The notes under the pieces were generated by a model. The model did not search any database. It was not told where the DNA came from and saw nothing but the letters and a program-made list of their open reading frames with translations. The translations under genes and the position numbers were made by a program. From Trebonia sp963734665 (lineage in GTDB: Bacteria; Actinomycetota; Actinomycetes; Streptosporangiales; Streptosporangiaceae), in NCBI GenBank assembly GCA_963734665.1, contig CAVTIR010000004.1:372001-436000 (forward strand): DNA of 64,000 nucleotides. The letters are read 5' to 3'. Positions 34,670 through 42,392 of the stretch are shown one piece after another (the stretch's first letter is position 1; every line of letters starts with the position of its first letter).

Positions 34670-34900
34670 ATGGATGAGGTTCGCATGGTGCCGATCCTCG
34701 GGTTGGCGTTCGGAATAGCCTTGGGCTTCGCCGGCGCGTTCGGCGGCTGGTCGGCGTTCGCGATTGTGCTGGTGCTCGGCCTGGTCGGCTATGTCACCGG
34801 GCGAGCGCTTACCGGAGAATTTGACCTGAGCAGTGTTCGTCGCCCGGGAGCGGAGGCCGCAGTGAGCGCCCTCGACGTGGCGGCTCCGGCAAGCCGCTGA
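34670..34900 (+). CDS. Small two-helix membrane protein of the Asp23 cluster (DUF2273-like)
   Basis: The 76-residue protein has two closely spaced hydrophobic helices (VPILGLAFGIALGFAGAFGG and SAFAIVLVLGLVGYVTGRAL) and a short soluble tail. Its size, topology and position match the DUF2273-type proteins found between two Asp23 genes. AGGATACGGAGG upstream of the ATG supports the start. It may help to anchor Asp23 proteins. Confidence 0.75.
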   Translation: MDEVRMVPILGLAFGIALGFAGAFGGWSAFAIVLVLGLVGYVTGRALTGEFDLSSVRRPGAEAAVSALDVAAPASR

Positions 34901-34902
34901 CC

Positions 34903-35244
34903 GTGCCAGGACAGCGGGGCCGAACAGCCGTCGCCGACGCGTGGTCGCCCAGATGCTACCGGGCAGTCGCCGAGGTCGGACAGACCGGCGGGACCGCCCG
35001 GCAGCTGATCGGGCTTCGGCTCGGCCGCCAAACCGGCGAGGGTCCTGCCCGGGTCTCCGCGCGTGTCAACGGCAACCTGGCGATGATCGAGATGCGCCTG
35101 TCCCTGGCCTACCCGGCCCCGGTGCGGGGCCTGACTCGCGAGGTGCGCAGGCACGTCATGGAGCGGGTCGCCACCCTTACCGGCATCGAGGTGCGCCACG
35201 TGGATATCGAGGTGAGCTGCTTGCTGCGCGGGAGCGAACGATGA
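34903..35244 (+). CDS. Second Asp23/Gls24 family protein
   Basis: The 113-residue protein has the core Asp23 strands: ARVSARVNGNLAMIEMRLSL, AYPAPVRGLTREVRRHVMER, and LTGIEVRHVDIEVSCLL. It starts at a GTG two bases after the preceding stop and overlaps the next gene by ATGA. Compared with the first Asp23 protein it lacks the acidic tail. The two may form mixed assemblies. Confidence 0.75.
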   Translation: MPGQRGRTAVADAWSPRCYRAVAEVGQTGGTARQLIGLRLGRQTGEGPARVSARVNGNLAMIEMRLSLAYPAPVRGLTREVRRHVMERVATLTGIEVRHVDIEVSCLLRGSER

Positions 35245-35895
35245 ACGACGTCGCCGGCCGCGCCGGCGATCCCGCGGTGCTGGTCCCTGACGGGGAGCGG
35301 CCGCTCCCGGCGCGGGCCGACGCCTGGTCGCTTCCCGGCCCGCGCCGCAAGGCCCGCCGGGAATTCCGGCCGCGGCGAAGGATCCCGGGAGTGCTCGTCG
35401 CGGCGGTGCTCGTCGCGGCGGGGATTGTGGGCTGCATTTGGGCGGCATCGGCCGCGCTTAGTCACCCGCTGGTGGAACATTCCGCACAGCGATTTCGCCG
35501 GCCCGCTGCAGAGCACGGTGCACTGGGACGATACGGGCACCCTACTCGTAGCCTCGGCGGTCGCGTTCGTCGGCTTCCTGCTCATCGTCATCGCCGTGAT
35601 TCCCGGCCGGACACGGGCCATCCCCCTGGCTTCCGGGGACGACTCGCTGGTGATCGGCGTGCCGCGGGGCAGCCTGCGCCGTTCGCTCGGCTGGCTCGCC
35701 GCGGACGTCGCGGGCATCGACAAGGCCAAGGTAAGGACCGGGCGCCACACGGTCAAGGTGCGGGCTACCACCCGGCTGCGCGACCCGGCCGGCCTGCGCG
35801 AGAGCGTGCAAGCGATCGTCGAGGACCGGCTCGCCAGACTCGATCCGCTCTGGCCGGTGCGCGTCAAGGTCCGGCTGCGCCGGAAGGAAGGCTGA
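35241..35895 (+). pseudogene. DUF6286-like membrane protein, +1 frameshift
   Basis: The first frame gives a basic N-terminus and the helix IPGVLVAAVLVAAGIVGCIW up to about 35465. The family sequence then continues one base later (RWWNIPHSDFAGPLQSTVHW), with the second helix LLVASAVAFVGFLLIVIAVI and a soluble domain (VRTGRHTVKVRATTRL) ending at 35895. Rejoined it is a 217-residue protein with the DUF6286 layout: two helices and an Asp23-like soluble part. It is the usual neighbour of amaP. The shift may be a mutation or sequencing error. Confidence 0.7.
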
Positions 35896-35900
35896 CGGCG

Positions 35901-36200
35901 ATGACACGTCACACCGCGCGGGTCAGCCGCATCGGGCTGGTGGTCATCGGGCTGATCCTCCTGCTCGGCGCCGGCGCCGTCCTGGCCCGCGGCCTGAACG
36001 CCTTCACCGTGCTCGGAAACCCGCACGCACCCCTGCTGACGCAGGGGCAAGCCCAGTATCCGACAAAGGACAACTGGGTGTGGCCAGTTGTGGCCGCGGG
36101 CAGCTTCGTCATCGCCGTGCTCGCCTGTGGTGGATGGCGGCGGGCGTGGACCGGGGCGTGTGGCATCTCACGACCGGCCTGCCGTACCCGGTACGCCTAG
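35901..36200 (+). pseudogene. amaP: AmaP membrane anchor, truncated and fused to foreign sequence
   Basis: The first 75 or so residues are the start of AmaP: VSRIGLVVIGLILLLGAGAV (first helix), a short outer loop (LTQGQAQYPTKDNWVWPVVA) and the second helix AAGSFVIAVLACGGW. Complete AmaP proteins have about 180-200 residues and a cytoplasmic domain that binds Asp23. Here, at about 36130, the sequence changes into an oxidoreductase gene read in another frame, and the amaP frame stops 20 codons later. The Asp23 layer would lack its normal anchor. Confidence 0.75.
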
Positions 36201-36301
36201 CAGGCTACGGGCTTTGCGCGCCCAAGACCCCCGTCCCGGGCACCAACATGGCCGGGGTCGTGGCAGCGGTCGGCCATGAGGTGACCAGATTCCAGCCGGG
36301 C

Positions 36302-36527
36302 GATGAGGTATTCGGCATCGGCAAGGGCGCCTTCGCTGAGTACGCCCGGGCTCCGGAGAACAAGCTCGCGCCTAAGCCGGCGAACCTCACCTTTGAACAG
36401 GCGGCGATTCCGGCGATGAGGTATTCGGCATCGGCAAGGGCGCCTTCGCTGAGTACGCCCGGGCTCCGGAGAACAAGCTCGCGCCTAAGCCGGCGAACCT
36501 CACCTTTGAACAGGCGGCGGCGGTCCC
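36302..36527. repeat. Tandem duplication, 113-bp period, inside the oxidoreductase gene
   Basis: The block beginning GATGAGGTATTCGGCATCGG at 36302 is repeated from 36415, essentially without differences to about 36520. The second copy continues into normal gene sequence, and the first ends in a short odd join (gcggcgattccggc). Because 113 is not a multiple of three, the copy shifts the reading frame. The lack of divergence indicates a recent event or an assembly artefact. Confidence 0.9.
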
Positions 36528-36889
36528 CGTCTCCGGGCTGACCGCCCTGCAAGGACTGCGCGACCACGGGCGGGTCCAGCCAGGCCAGGAGGTGCTGATC
36601 ACGGGCGCGTCGGGAGGGGTCGGGACCTTCGCGGTGCAGCTGGCCAAGGTGTTCGGCGCACAGGTCACCGGTGTGTGCAGCACCACGAAGGGCGACCTGG
36701 TCCGGTCTCTGGGCGCCGGGGATGTCATCGACTACACGCGTGAGGATTTCGCTGACGGCAAGCGGCGCTACGACGTGATCCTCGACATCGGCGGTAACCC
36801 GTCGCTGTCACGCTTGCGGAGGGCCCTGGCCCCGGAAGGGACGCTCGTCATCGCCGGAGGGGAGACGGGTGGGCGGTGGCTGAGGCAGA

Positions 36890-37399
36890 TCAGCTGGTGG
36901 GTTCCCGCGCCGGCAGGCCGCGGAGCAGCGTGTCCAGGAAGAGGTCGAAGCGAGGGGTGCCGTCGCCGAGGTCGAGGGGGTTCTCCTCGGCGGCGAGCGC
37001 GCTGACGACGCAGGTGATGAAGACGAACCAGCTCTGCTCGGCCAGATCGGGGTGTACGCCGGAGTTGCTGAAGGCGCGGATGACCTCCTGCCGGACCCGC
37101 CCGAAGGAGGGGGAGTGGCGGTGCGGTCGCGAGGTACGGGTGGCGAAGCCGGGCACGGCGAGGAACTGGTCGTGCATGGCCCAGGCGATCTGCGCGAGCC
37201 ACGGCCGCCAGTCCCCGTCGCACGAGCCGTCGGGGGGAAGGATGCGCTCGACCAGGACGTCGCTGATGAGGTCGAACAGCTGGTCGCGGTTGTTGACCCA
37301 GCGGTAGAGGGCGGTGTGGGAGACCCCCAGGCGGCCGGCGAGCTCCCGCATGGTCAGCGTGTCGAGGTTCCCGGCCGAGATCGCCGCTTCGACGATCTG
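36890..37399 (-). pseudogene. TetR-family regulator fragment inserted in the oxidoreductase
   Basis: The minus strand encodes QIVEAAISAGNLDTLTMREL, AGRLGVSHTALYRWVNNRDQ and LFDLI, the helix-turn-helix of a TetR regulator, then a complete TetR_C-type ligand domain ending LLRGLPAREPTS at 36890. Only the first 10-15 residues and the start codon are missing: a stop codon lies directly upstream of QIVEAA at the junction, and the first internal ATG is at 37351. The fragment occupies the gap in the oxidoreductase. A short GAGGCA direct repeat flanks it (about 36882 and 37406), too short to be conclusive. Confidence 0.75.
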
Positions 37400-37676
37400 T
37401 TATCGGAGGCACCGATCGCCAGCTCCGGGCGCTCCTGCTGTCGCGGTTCGTGAGCCAGCAGCTGACGACGTTCCTCTGCAATGAGAACCACGAGGACCTG
37501 CTTGTCCTCAAGGAACTCATCGAAGCCGGGAAGATCACACCAGTCATCGACCGGAGCTACCCGCTGAGCGAAGCACCCAAGGCCATCCGGTACCTGGAGC
37601 AGGGGCACGCCCGGGGAAAGGTCGTTATCACCGTCTGACGCCAGCGGAGATCCGGGGTGACACCAGTAGACACTTA

Positions 37677-38918
37677 CTATCCGGCAGTCGCCCGCGTGAG
37701 TGGCACGATCGCTGTCACGACGGTCCCGACACCTGGCCGGGAGGTCACGGCGAGCCGCCCGCCGATCAGCTCCGCCCGCTCGGCCATCGACCGCAGCCCG
37801 TAGGAAGACGACGTGGAGTCGTCCGCCCGTGCCCCGATGTCGAACCCGCGCCCGTCGTCGCTGACCCGCAGCAGCGCCCGCCCCGCGTCGCAGCGCAGTT
37901 CCACCTGAGCCGATCCGGCGTCCGCGTGCTTCACGATGTTCTGCAGCGCCTCCTGGGCGATCCGGTAGAGCGCGATTTCCATGTGCTCGGGCAGACGGCA
38001 GTCGTCGGCGGCCACGGAGACCGGCACCTGCGCGACCGACCGCGCCAGCGACGCGAGGGCGTCAGCGAGCCCTAGGTCCTCAAGCACCGGCGGCCGCAGC
38101 CCCGCCAGGGCCGCGTGCGCCTCCAGGAGCGTCAGGTCGGTCAGCTCCCGTGCCCGGTCAAGTTCCCGCCCCGCGACCTCGGCGTCGCGGCCGACCGCGT
38201 CCGCGGCCGCGTCGAGGTGGTAGGCGAGGCTGACGAGCCGCTGCGTGATCCCGTCGTGAATATCCCCGGCGAGCCGCCGCCGTTCGGCTTCCTGCGCCCC
38301 GATGACCTGCTCGGCGAACCGCTCGGCCGCCCGCTCCCGCGCCGCGAGCCGCCGGTGCAGCCTCGCCTGGTGCACCGCCCCGGCGACGAGGCGGCCGATC
38401 GAGACGAGCAGCCGCACGTCCCGCTCGGTGAAGTCGCGCCGCGCGCGCGTGTGCACGTTGAGCACCCCGACGAGCCCGCAGACCCCGCTCTCCATCGGCA
38501 CGGACACCATCGAGGTATACGAGCGCCCGCCGAGCTCGGGAAAGTACCGGTACCGGGCGTCCGCTTCCTTCTCGGATGAGATCACGGCAGGCGAACGGTG
38601 GGAGGCCACCCACCCGCTCACGCCCTCGCCCACAGGCAGCCGGATCTTCCCGACGCAGCCGTCGAACGGCGGCGTCGCCCCCGTCAGCGTAAGCGCACCG
38701 CCGCCGTCGTCGAGCACATGCACGAAGCACACGTCGGTGCCGGTCGCCTCGACGATGAGCCCCGCGACGCGCGCGGCGAGGGGCTCGAGCGCCGGCCCGG
38801 CCGAGATCGCCTCGATGATCCCGGCGAGCAGCGCGTTCTCCCGCTCAGGGTCAGGCATCCCAAGACCAGGCCCAGGAGCAGGCTCGAGCCCAGGTCCGGC
38901 AGCGGGCTCAGGGCTCAC
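37677..38918 (-). CDS. GAF-domain sensor histidine kinase, NarL/DesK type
   Basis: The 413-residue cytoplasmic kinase has a Pro/Gly-rich start, a GAF domain (residues about 40-190, EATGTDVCFVHVLDDGGGAL to VAGAVHQARLHRRL), a HisKA_3 dimerisation helix with the phosphorylated histidine in AGDIHDGITQRLVSLAYHLD and an HATPase domain (RIAQEALQNIVKHADAGSAQ, VSDDGRGFDIG, SYGLRSMAERAELIGGRLAV). No membrane helix is present; the GAF domain may sense redox, gas or a small ligand. Its start overlaps the stop of the response-regulator gene (ATGA), so they form one operon, divergent from phosphoribulokinase. Confidence 0.92.
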   Translation of the reverse strand: MSPEPAAGPGLEPAPGPGLGMPDPERENALLAGIIEAISAGPALEPLAARVAGLIVEATGTDVCFVHVLDDGGGALTLTGATPPFDGCVGKIRLPVGEGVSGWVASHRSPAVISSEKEADARYRYFPELGGRSYTSMVSVPMESGVCGLVGVLNVHTRARRDFTERDVRLLVSIGRLVAGAVHQARLHRRLAARERAAERFAEQVIGAQEAERRRLAGDIHDGITQRLVSLAYHLDAAADAVGRDAEVAGRELDRARELTDLTLLEAHAALAGLRPPVLEDLGLADALASLARSVAQVPVSVAADDCRLPEHMEIALYRIAQEALQNIVKHADAGSAQVELRCDAGRALLRVSDDGRGFDIGARADDSTSSSYGLRSMAERAELIGGRLAVTSRPGVGTVVTAIVPLTRATAG

Positions 38919-39574
38919 TGGAACACCCCCTCCCGCAGTGCCGCGGCGACCGCGGCCGCCCGGTCGCCAACCCCCAGCTTCCGGTAGATCGCGCGGGTAT
39001 GGCTCTTCACGGTCTCATCCCCGATGATGAGCCGCGCCGCGATGGCCCTGTTGGACAGCCCGGCGACGATCAGCCCGAGGACCTCGCTCTCCCGCTGCGA
39101 CAGCCCGAGCCGTGCCCCCGGCCAGAACTCCCCACTGTCCAGCCGGGCCGCCGCCGTCGCCGCCCGCGCGGCGAGCGAGGGATCGACGACGGTCTCCCCG
39201 AGCCGCACCTGCTCAAGCGACCGCACGAGCTCCTCACCGCTCACCCGCTTGAGCAGGTACCCGGCCGCGCCGGCCCGCATCGCCTGGTAGAGGTACTGCT
39301 CGTCGTCGTAGACGGAAAGCAGCACGACCCGGCAGCCGGGCGACGCCTCGACAAGCTGCCTGCAGAGGTCGAGTCCGCTCGACCCGCGCAGCCGCACGTC
39401 ACAGAGCACGATGTCCGGTGCTAGAGCCATGACGACGGGCATGGCGTCCTCGGCGCTTCCCGCCTGCCCGATGACCCGGACCCGCCCCACGAACCGCGCG
39501 AGCATGGCCTTAAGCCCCTCGATGACCAGCTCATGGTCATCGACGAGCACGACGCGCACCGGCCGACCTTCCAT
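38915..39574 (-). CDS. NarL/FixJ-type LuxR response regulator
   Basis: The 219-residue protein has a receiver domain (VRVVLVDDHELVIEGLKAML with the acidic pair, the phospho-acceptor aspartate in DIVLCDVRLRGSSG, lysine in YLLKRVSGEEL) and a C-terminal LuxR helix-turn-helix (LSQRESEVLGLIVAGLSNRA, DETVKSHTRAIYRKLGVGDR). The ATG at 39574 gives a normal N-terminus; a longer frame adds non-homologous sequence. It is co-expressed with the GAF kinase and divergent from prk across 160 bp. It may therefore control the Calvin-cycle genes, an inference from position only. Confidence 0.93.
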   Translation of the reverse strand: MEGRPVRVVLVDDHELVIEGLKAMLARFVGRVRVIGQAGSAEDAMPVVMALAPDIVLCDVRLRGSSGLDLCRQLVEASPGCRVVLLSVYDDEQYLYQAMRAGAAGYLLKRVSGEELVRSLEQVRLGETVVDPSLAARAATAAARLDSGEFWPGARLGLSQRESEVLGLIVAGLSNRAIAARLIIGDETVKSHTRAIYRKLGVGDRAAAVAAALREGVFQ

Positions 39575-39578
39575 GCTT

Positions 39579-39595
39579 GACCACGATAAGTGGTC
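39579..39595. promoter_or_regulatory. GACCAC-N5-GTGGTC palindrome before the response regulator
   Basis: GACCAC (39579-39584) and GTGGTC (39590-39595) are perfect complements around GATAA. The site begins five bases upstream of the response-regulator start, in the divergent region with prk. A C/G-rich block with several runs (CCCCCTTGGGG, GGGGGG) follows at 39622-39661. Either could be an operator. Confidence 0.45.
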
Positions 39596-39733
39596 GCCAG
39601 GAAAACGACTAGCGCATTCAGACCCCCCGTCTTGTCCCCCTTGGGGTCCCCCGCAGGGGGGATTCAGCCTCATAAGCGGATACGTAATGTGATTAACCTG
39701 ACAGCGCCGCACAGCCGGCGGGAAGGAGCGCGC

Positions 39734-40678
39734 ATGCCAGACAAGCTCTTGCGAATGCACCGGACTGGTCAGCGGCCCACCGCCAAAGACCGCCCTGTCA
39801 TGCTGGCGATCGCCGGCGACAGCGCGTCAGGCAAGACGACGATCACCGCCGGCCTCGTGAAGGCCCTCGGCCCAGAGCGCTGCACGGCTGTCTGCGTCGA
39901 TGACTACCACCGCTATGACAGGGCCGAGCGCAAGAGCCTCCCGTTCACCGCGCTCCACCCAGACTGCAACTACGTCGACATCATGGAGCAGCACCTGCAG
40001 CTCCTGGCCACCGGCCACCCGGTGCTCAAGCCGGTCTACGACCACCACACCGGCACCCTGACGCGCCCCCAGTTGGTGGAGCCGAGGGAGTTCGTGATCA
40101 TCGAGGGCCTGCTCCCGCTGCACACCAAGCTGGCCGCCGCCTGCTTCGACGTCACCGTCTTCCTTAACCCGCCAGAAGCCATCCGCCGTGACTGGAAGAT
40201 CAAGCGCGACACCACTTACCGCGGCTACACGCAAGAGCAGGTGCGTGCCGAGCTTGACCGCCGCGAGCCCGAGTCGGAGCGGTTCATCCTGCCGCAGCGC
40301 GCCCGCGCCGACATCGTGGTCCGCTTCGCCCCGGTCGAACAGCGCGCCGACCCCCCGGGCACCCCTCTGTCGGCCGAACTGCTGCTCCGTCCCACGATCA
40401 GGCACCCGGACCTGACGACGATCCTGGCGGGCAGCGGCGGCCCAATGCACCTCAAGCTGACCAGGGACTCCGACGGCCGCCCGGTCGACTCCCTGCACGT
40501 CCACGGCTACGCCCCGCGCGAGGACACCCAGCTGCTGGAAAAGGCCATCTGGTCAGGCCTTGACGGCACAACAGACCTCCCGGCGGTCCTCGGCGACCTA
40601 GGCGACGGTAAGCGCAGCGAGCCCCTGGCCGTCACCCAGCTGCTCCTTCTCCACCACCTAATAGAAGCGGCCCGCTAG
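39734..40678 (+). CDS. prk: Phosphoribulokinase
   Basis: The 314-residue kinase makes ribulose 1,5-bisphosphate, the RuBisCO substrate. It has the P-loop AIAGDSASGKTT, the catalytic region CVDDYHRYDRAERK, HPDCNYVDIMEQHLQLLATG, and EFVIIEGLLPLHTK, all typical of Calvin-cycle PRK. The length matches bacterial octameric or dimeric forms. A GGAAGGAG site precedes the ATG. It lies 0.6 kb upstream of cbbR and 1.7 kb upstream of cbbL on the same strand, and is divergent from a two-component system. Confidence 0.93.
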   Translation: MPDKLLRMHRTGQRPTAKDRPVMLAIAGDSASGKTTITAGLVKALGPERCTAVCVDDYHRYDRAERKSLPFTALHPDCNYVDIMEQHLQLLATGHPVLKPVYDHHTGTLTRPQLVEPREFVIIEGLLPLHTKLAAACFDVTVFLNPPEAIRRDWKIKRDTTYRGYTQEQVRAELDRREPESERFILPQRARADIVVRFAPVEQRADPPGTPLSAELLLRPTIRHPDLTTILAGSGGPMHLKLTRDSDGRPVDSLHVHGYAPREDTQLLEKAIWSGLDGTTDLPAVLGDLGDGKRSEPLAVTQLLLLHHLIEAAR

Positions 40679-40760
40679 AACCACGGGCCTCTCGGTCGCG
40701 ACGGCGCGGCCGACGGCCGGCCAGCTTGGACCACGGCTCCCGTCGGCCGCCCTCCTGCCT

Positions 40761-40908
40761 GGCAGCGAGCACGAACCGCGGCTCTCGCCGGCCGTCCAGC
40801 ACGGATCTCGGCTCCCGTCGGCCGCCCGTCGGCCGGCAGCGAGCACGAACCGCGGCTCTCGCCGGCCGTCCAGCACGGATCTCGGCTCCCGTCGGCCGCC
40901 CGTCGGCC
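40761..40908. repeat. Two perfect 74-bp tandem repeats after prk
   Basis: The unit starting GGCAGCGAGCACGAACCGCG at 40761 is repeated exactly from 40835, and a degenerate copy precedes it at about 40720. The unit contains internal CCGGC/GCCGG and CGGCTC/GAGCCG arms. No coding sequence is convincing. It may be a terminator array behind prk or a replication-slippage product. Confidence 0.85.
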
Positions 40909-40990
40909 CGGGCGCTCCGCGCACGCATCCGGACGATTCGCCGATACCCCGAAGGGTGGCCGGCCGCCTCCGCGAGTTCAGCCAAACAGC

Positions 40991-41253
40991 GGATAACAGC
41001 AAGAAGTCTCCGAATCTGGCGGCAGCCAAAAAGATGTTGGATCGTTGGTGTCGCCATACCGTTACCGGCGATCCAAGATCTTCGTGCTTGCCGTCGGCGA
41101 CGGGGGAGAACGGTCCGCAGCTAGCGCCACCTCCGTCTCTAGTACGGATAACAGCAAGGAGCGGAACGCAGGTTCGCGCTCGCCCCGGCGAGGGCGATGG
41201 ACGGCCCGCAAGCCAGCGCCACAGGCGTCCCTAGCGTGGATAACAGCAAGAAG
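40991..41253. repeat. Three dispersed copies of GGATAACAGCAAG(A/G)AG upstream of cbbR
   Basis: GGATAACAGCAAGAAG occurs at 40991 and 41238, and GGATAACAGCAAGGAG at 41146. Each is followed by a GAA-containing tail (CCGAA, CGGAACGC, CCGAACGC). Spacings are 155 and 92 bp. The 400-bp stretch has no other gene-like content. The copies could be regulator sites for cbbR or relics of a small duplicated element. Confidence 0.7.
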
Positions 41254-41315
41254 CCGAACGCGAGCAAGTCCTGCGCGATACTTAATCGAAAGATTTAGTA
41301 AGCAGGAGGCGGTCT

Positions 41316-42200
41316 ATGTCGACAGAGGCCAGGCTGCGGGCCCTCGTGGCGGTCGCCGAATCCGGCTCCGTCCGCGAGGCGGCCCGCAGGCTCACGGTCA
41401 CCGAGCCAGCCGTCTCAGCGGCCCTGGCGGCCCTCGCCCGTGAGGTCAAGGCCCCCCTCGTCGAGCGCGACGGCCGCGGCCTGCGCCTGACGGCAGCCGG
41501 CGACGCCTACGCGAGCTACGCCCGCCGCATCCTCGGCCTCCACGAGGAGGCCCTGGCGGCAGCCCGCTCCGGCAGTGAAGCGGGCCGCGGCCTGGTTCGC
41601 GTAGCGGCGGTACCCACGGCGGGAGAGCACCTGCTACCCACGGCCCTGGCCTCATTCCTGGCCGCGCACCCGGCCATCGACCTGCGCCTGGAGGTAGGCC
41701 CCTCGGAGCGCACCTGGGCCATGTTCGCGGCTCACGAGGCCGACGTCATGATCGGCGGCCGCCCCCCGGCCCACGCGACCGACGCCGTAATCCGCGCGAC
41801 CAGGCCCAACCTCCTGGTCGTCGTCGCAGCGCCAGCAGTCGCGCAGGCCTTCGACCTGACAGCAACCCGCTGGCTCCAGCGCGAACCCGGCTCCGCGACC
41901 CGCGCGCACGGAGAAGCCCTGCTAGCGACCTTGGACGCAGCCCCGCCAATGCTGACCCTCGGCTCAACAGGCGCGGTGATCGCCGGCGCAGCAGCCGGCC
42001 TGGGCGCAACCCTGGTCCCCAGGGAGGCAGTCAGGGACCGAATGGCATCGGGGGAACTCGTGGAGCTCCTGGTGCCGGGCACTCCGCTGCGGCGCCCGTG
42101 GCGCGCAGTCACCCATGAGGTTGTCCCTGCCGCGGCGACAATGCTGATAGCCCACTTGATCAAACACGGGGACTGGCGCGCGCCGAGTGGACGGGGATGA
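41316..42200 (+). CDS. cbbR: LysR-type regulator, probable CbbR
   Basis: The 294-residue protein has the LysR helix-turn-helix at its N-terminus (LRALVAVAESGSVREAARRL, TVTEPAVSAALAALAREVKA) and a two-lobed effector domain (VRVAAVPTAGEHLLPTALAS to LVPREAVRDRMASGELVELL). Sequence and position between prk and cbbL identify it as the activator of the Calvin operon; CbbR proteins sense ribulose bisphosphate or NADPH. AGGAGG precedes the ATG. Unusually it is on the same strand as cbbL rather than divergent. Its upstream region has an imperfect CTTA-N14-TAAG palindrome at about 41280. Confidence 0.88.
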   Translation: MSTEARLRALVAVAESGSVREAARRLTVTEPAVSAALAALAREVKAPLVERDGRGLRLTAAGDAYASYARRILGLHEEALAAARSGSEAGRGLVRVAAVPTAGEHLLPTALASFLAAHPAIDLRLEVGPSERTWAMFAAHEADVMIGGRPPAHATDAVIRATRPNLLVVVAAPAVAQAFDLTATRWLQREPGSATRAHGEALLATLDAAPPMLTLGSTGAVIAGAAAGLGATLVPREAVRDRMASGELVELLVPGTPLRRPWRAVTHEVVPAAATMLIAHLIKHGDWRAPSGRG

Positions 42201-42274
42201 GGGACGGAAAGCTCCCCACCGCTCCCGCCGAGCGGACGGGGATGAGGTGGCTGAAAAGCTCCCCACCGCTCCCG
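42183..42274. repeat. 45-bp imperfect tandem repeat at the cbbR end
   Basis: CCGAGTGGACGGGGATGAGG at 42183 and CCGAGCGGACGGGGATGAGG at 42228 begin two copies, each ending AAGCTCCCCACCGCTCCCG. The first copy contains the last cbbR codons. Each unit can form a GGGG/CCCC stem, and the second also a GCT-GAAA-AGC hairpin, so they may act as terminators between cbbR and cbbL. Confidence 0.75.
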
Positions 42275-42297
42275 ATTCTCGTATCTGAAACGATCGC

Positions 42298-42321
42298 TTA
42301 ACTATAGAGCAAAAGAGTTAA
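42298..42321. promoter_or_regulatory. Possible CbbR-binding site upstream of cbbL
   Basis: TTAAC (42298-42302) and GTTAA (42317-42321) form a palindrome with a 14-base AT-rich centre, about 70-95 bp upstream of the cbbL start. LysR regulators bind T-N11-A within such arms. The patch is conspicuously AT-rich for this genome. Confidence 0.5.
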
Positions 42322-42392
42322 TTGATCATTGTTGAATAGCGCGCCATGATGGGAGACACGAGCAAGCAGACCCAATGAGGGGGACAAGAGCG

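Larger units (their letters stand above)
36134..37638 (+). pseudogene. Zinc-type NAD(P)H:quinone oxidoreductase, broken three ways
   Basis: The sequence is a medium-chain quinone oxidoreductase: AAGVDRGVWHLTTGLPYPVR, GTNMAGVVAAVGHEVTRFQP, the NAD-binding LITGASGGVGTFAVQLAKVF, DYTREDFADGKRRYDVILDI and the end PLSEAPKAIRYLEQGHARGK. It is damaged three times: the first about 50 residues are replaced by truncated amaP, a 113-bp tandem duplication shifts the frame at 36302-36527, and a tetR fragment is inserted between GGRWL (36880) and GGTDRQLRALLLSRF (37406). No functional product is possible. Confidence 0.88.

Noticed and set aside
40761..40908. CRISPR array
   Set aside because: Two long directly adjacent units without spacers, GC-rich, and no cas genes.
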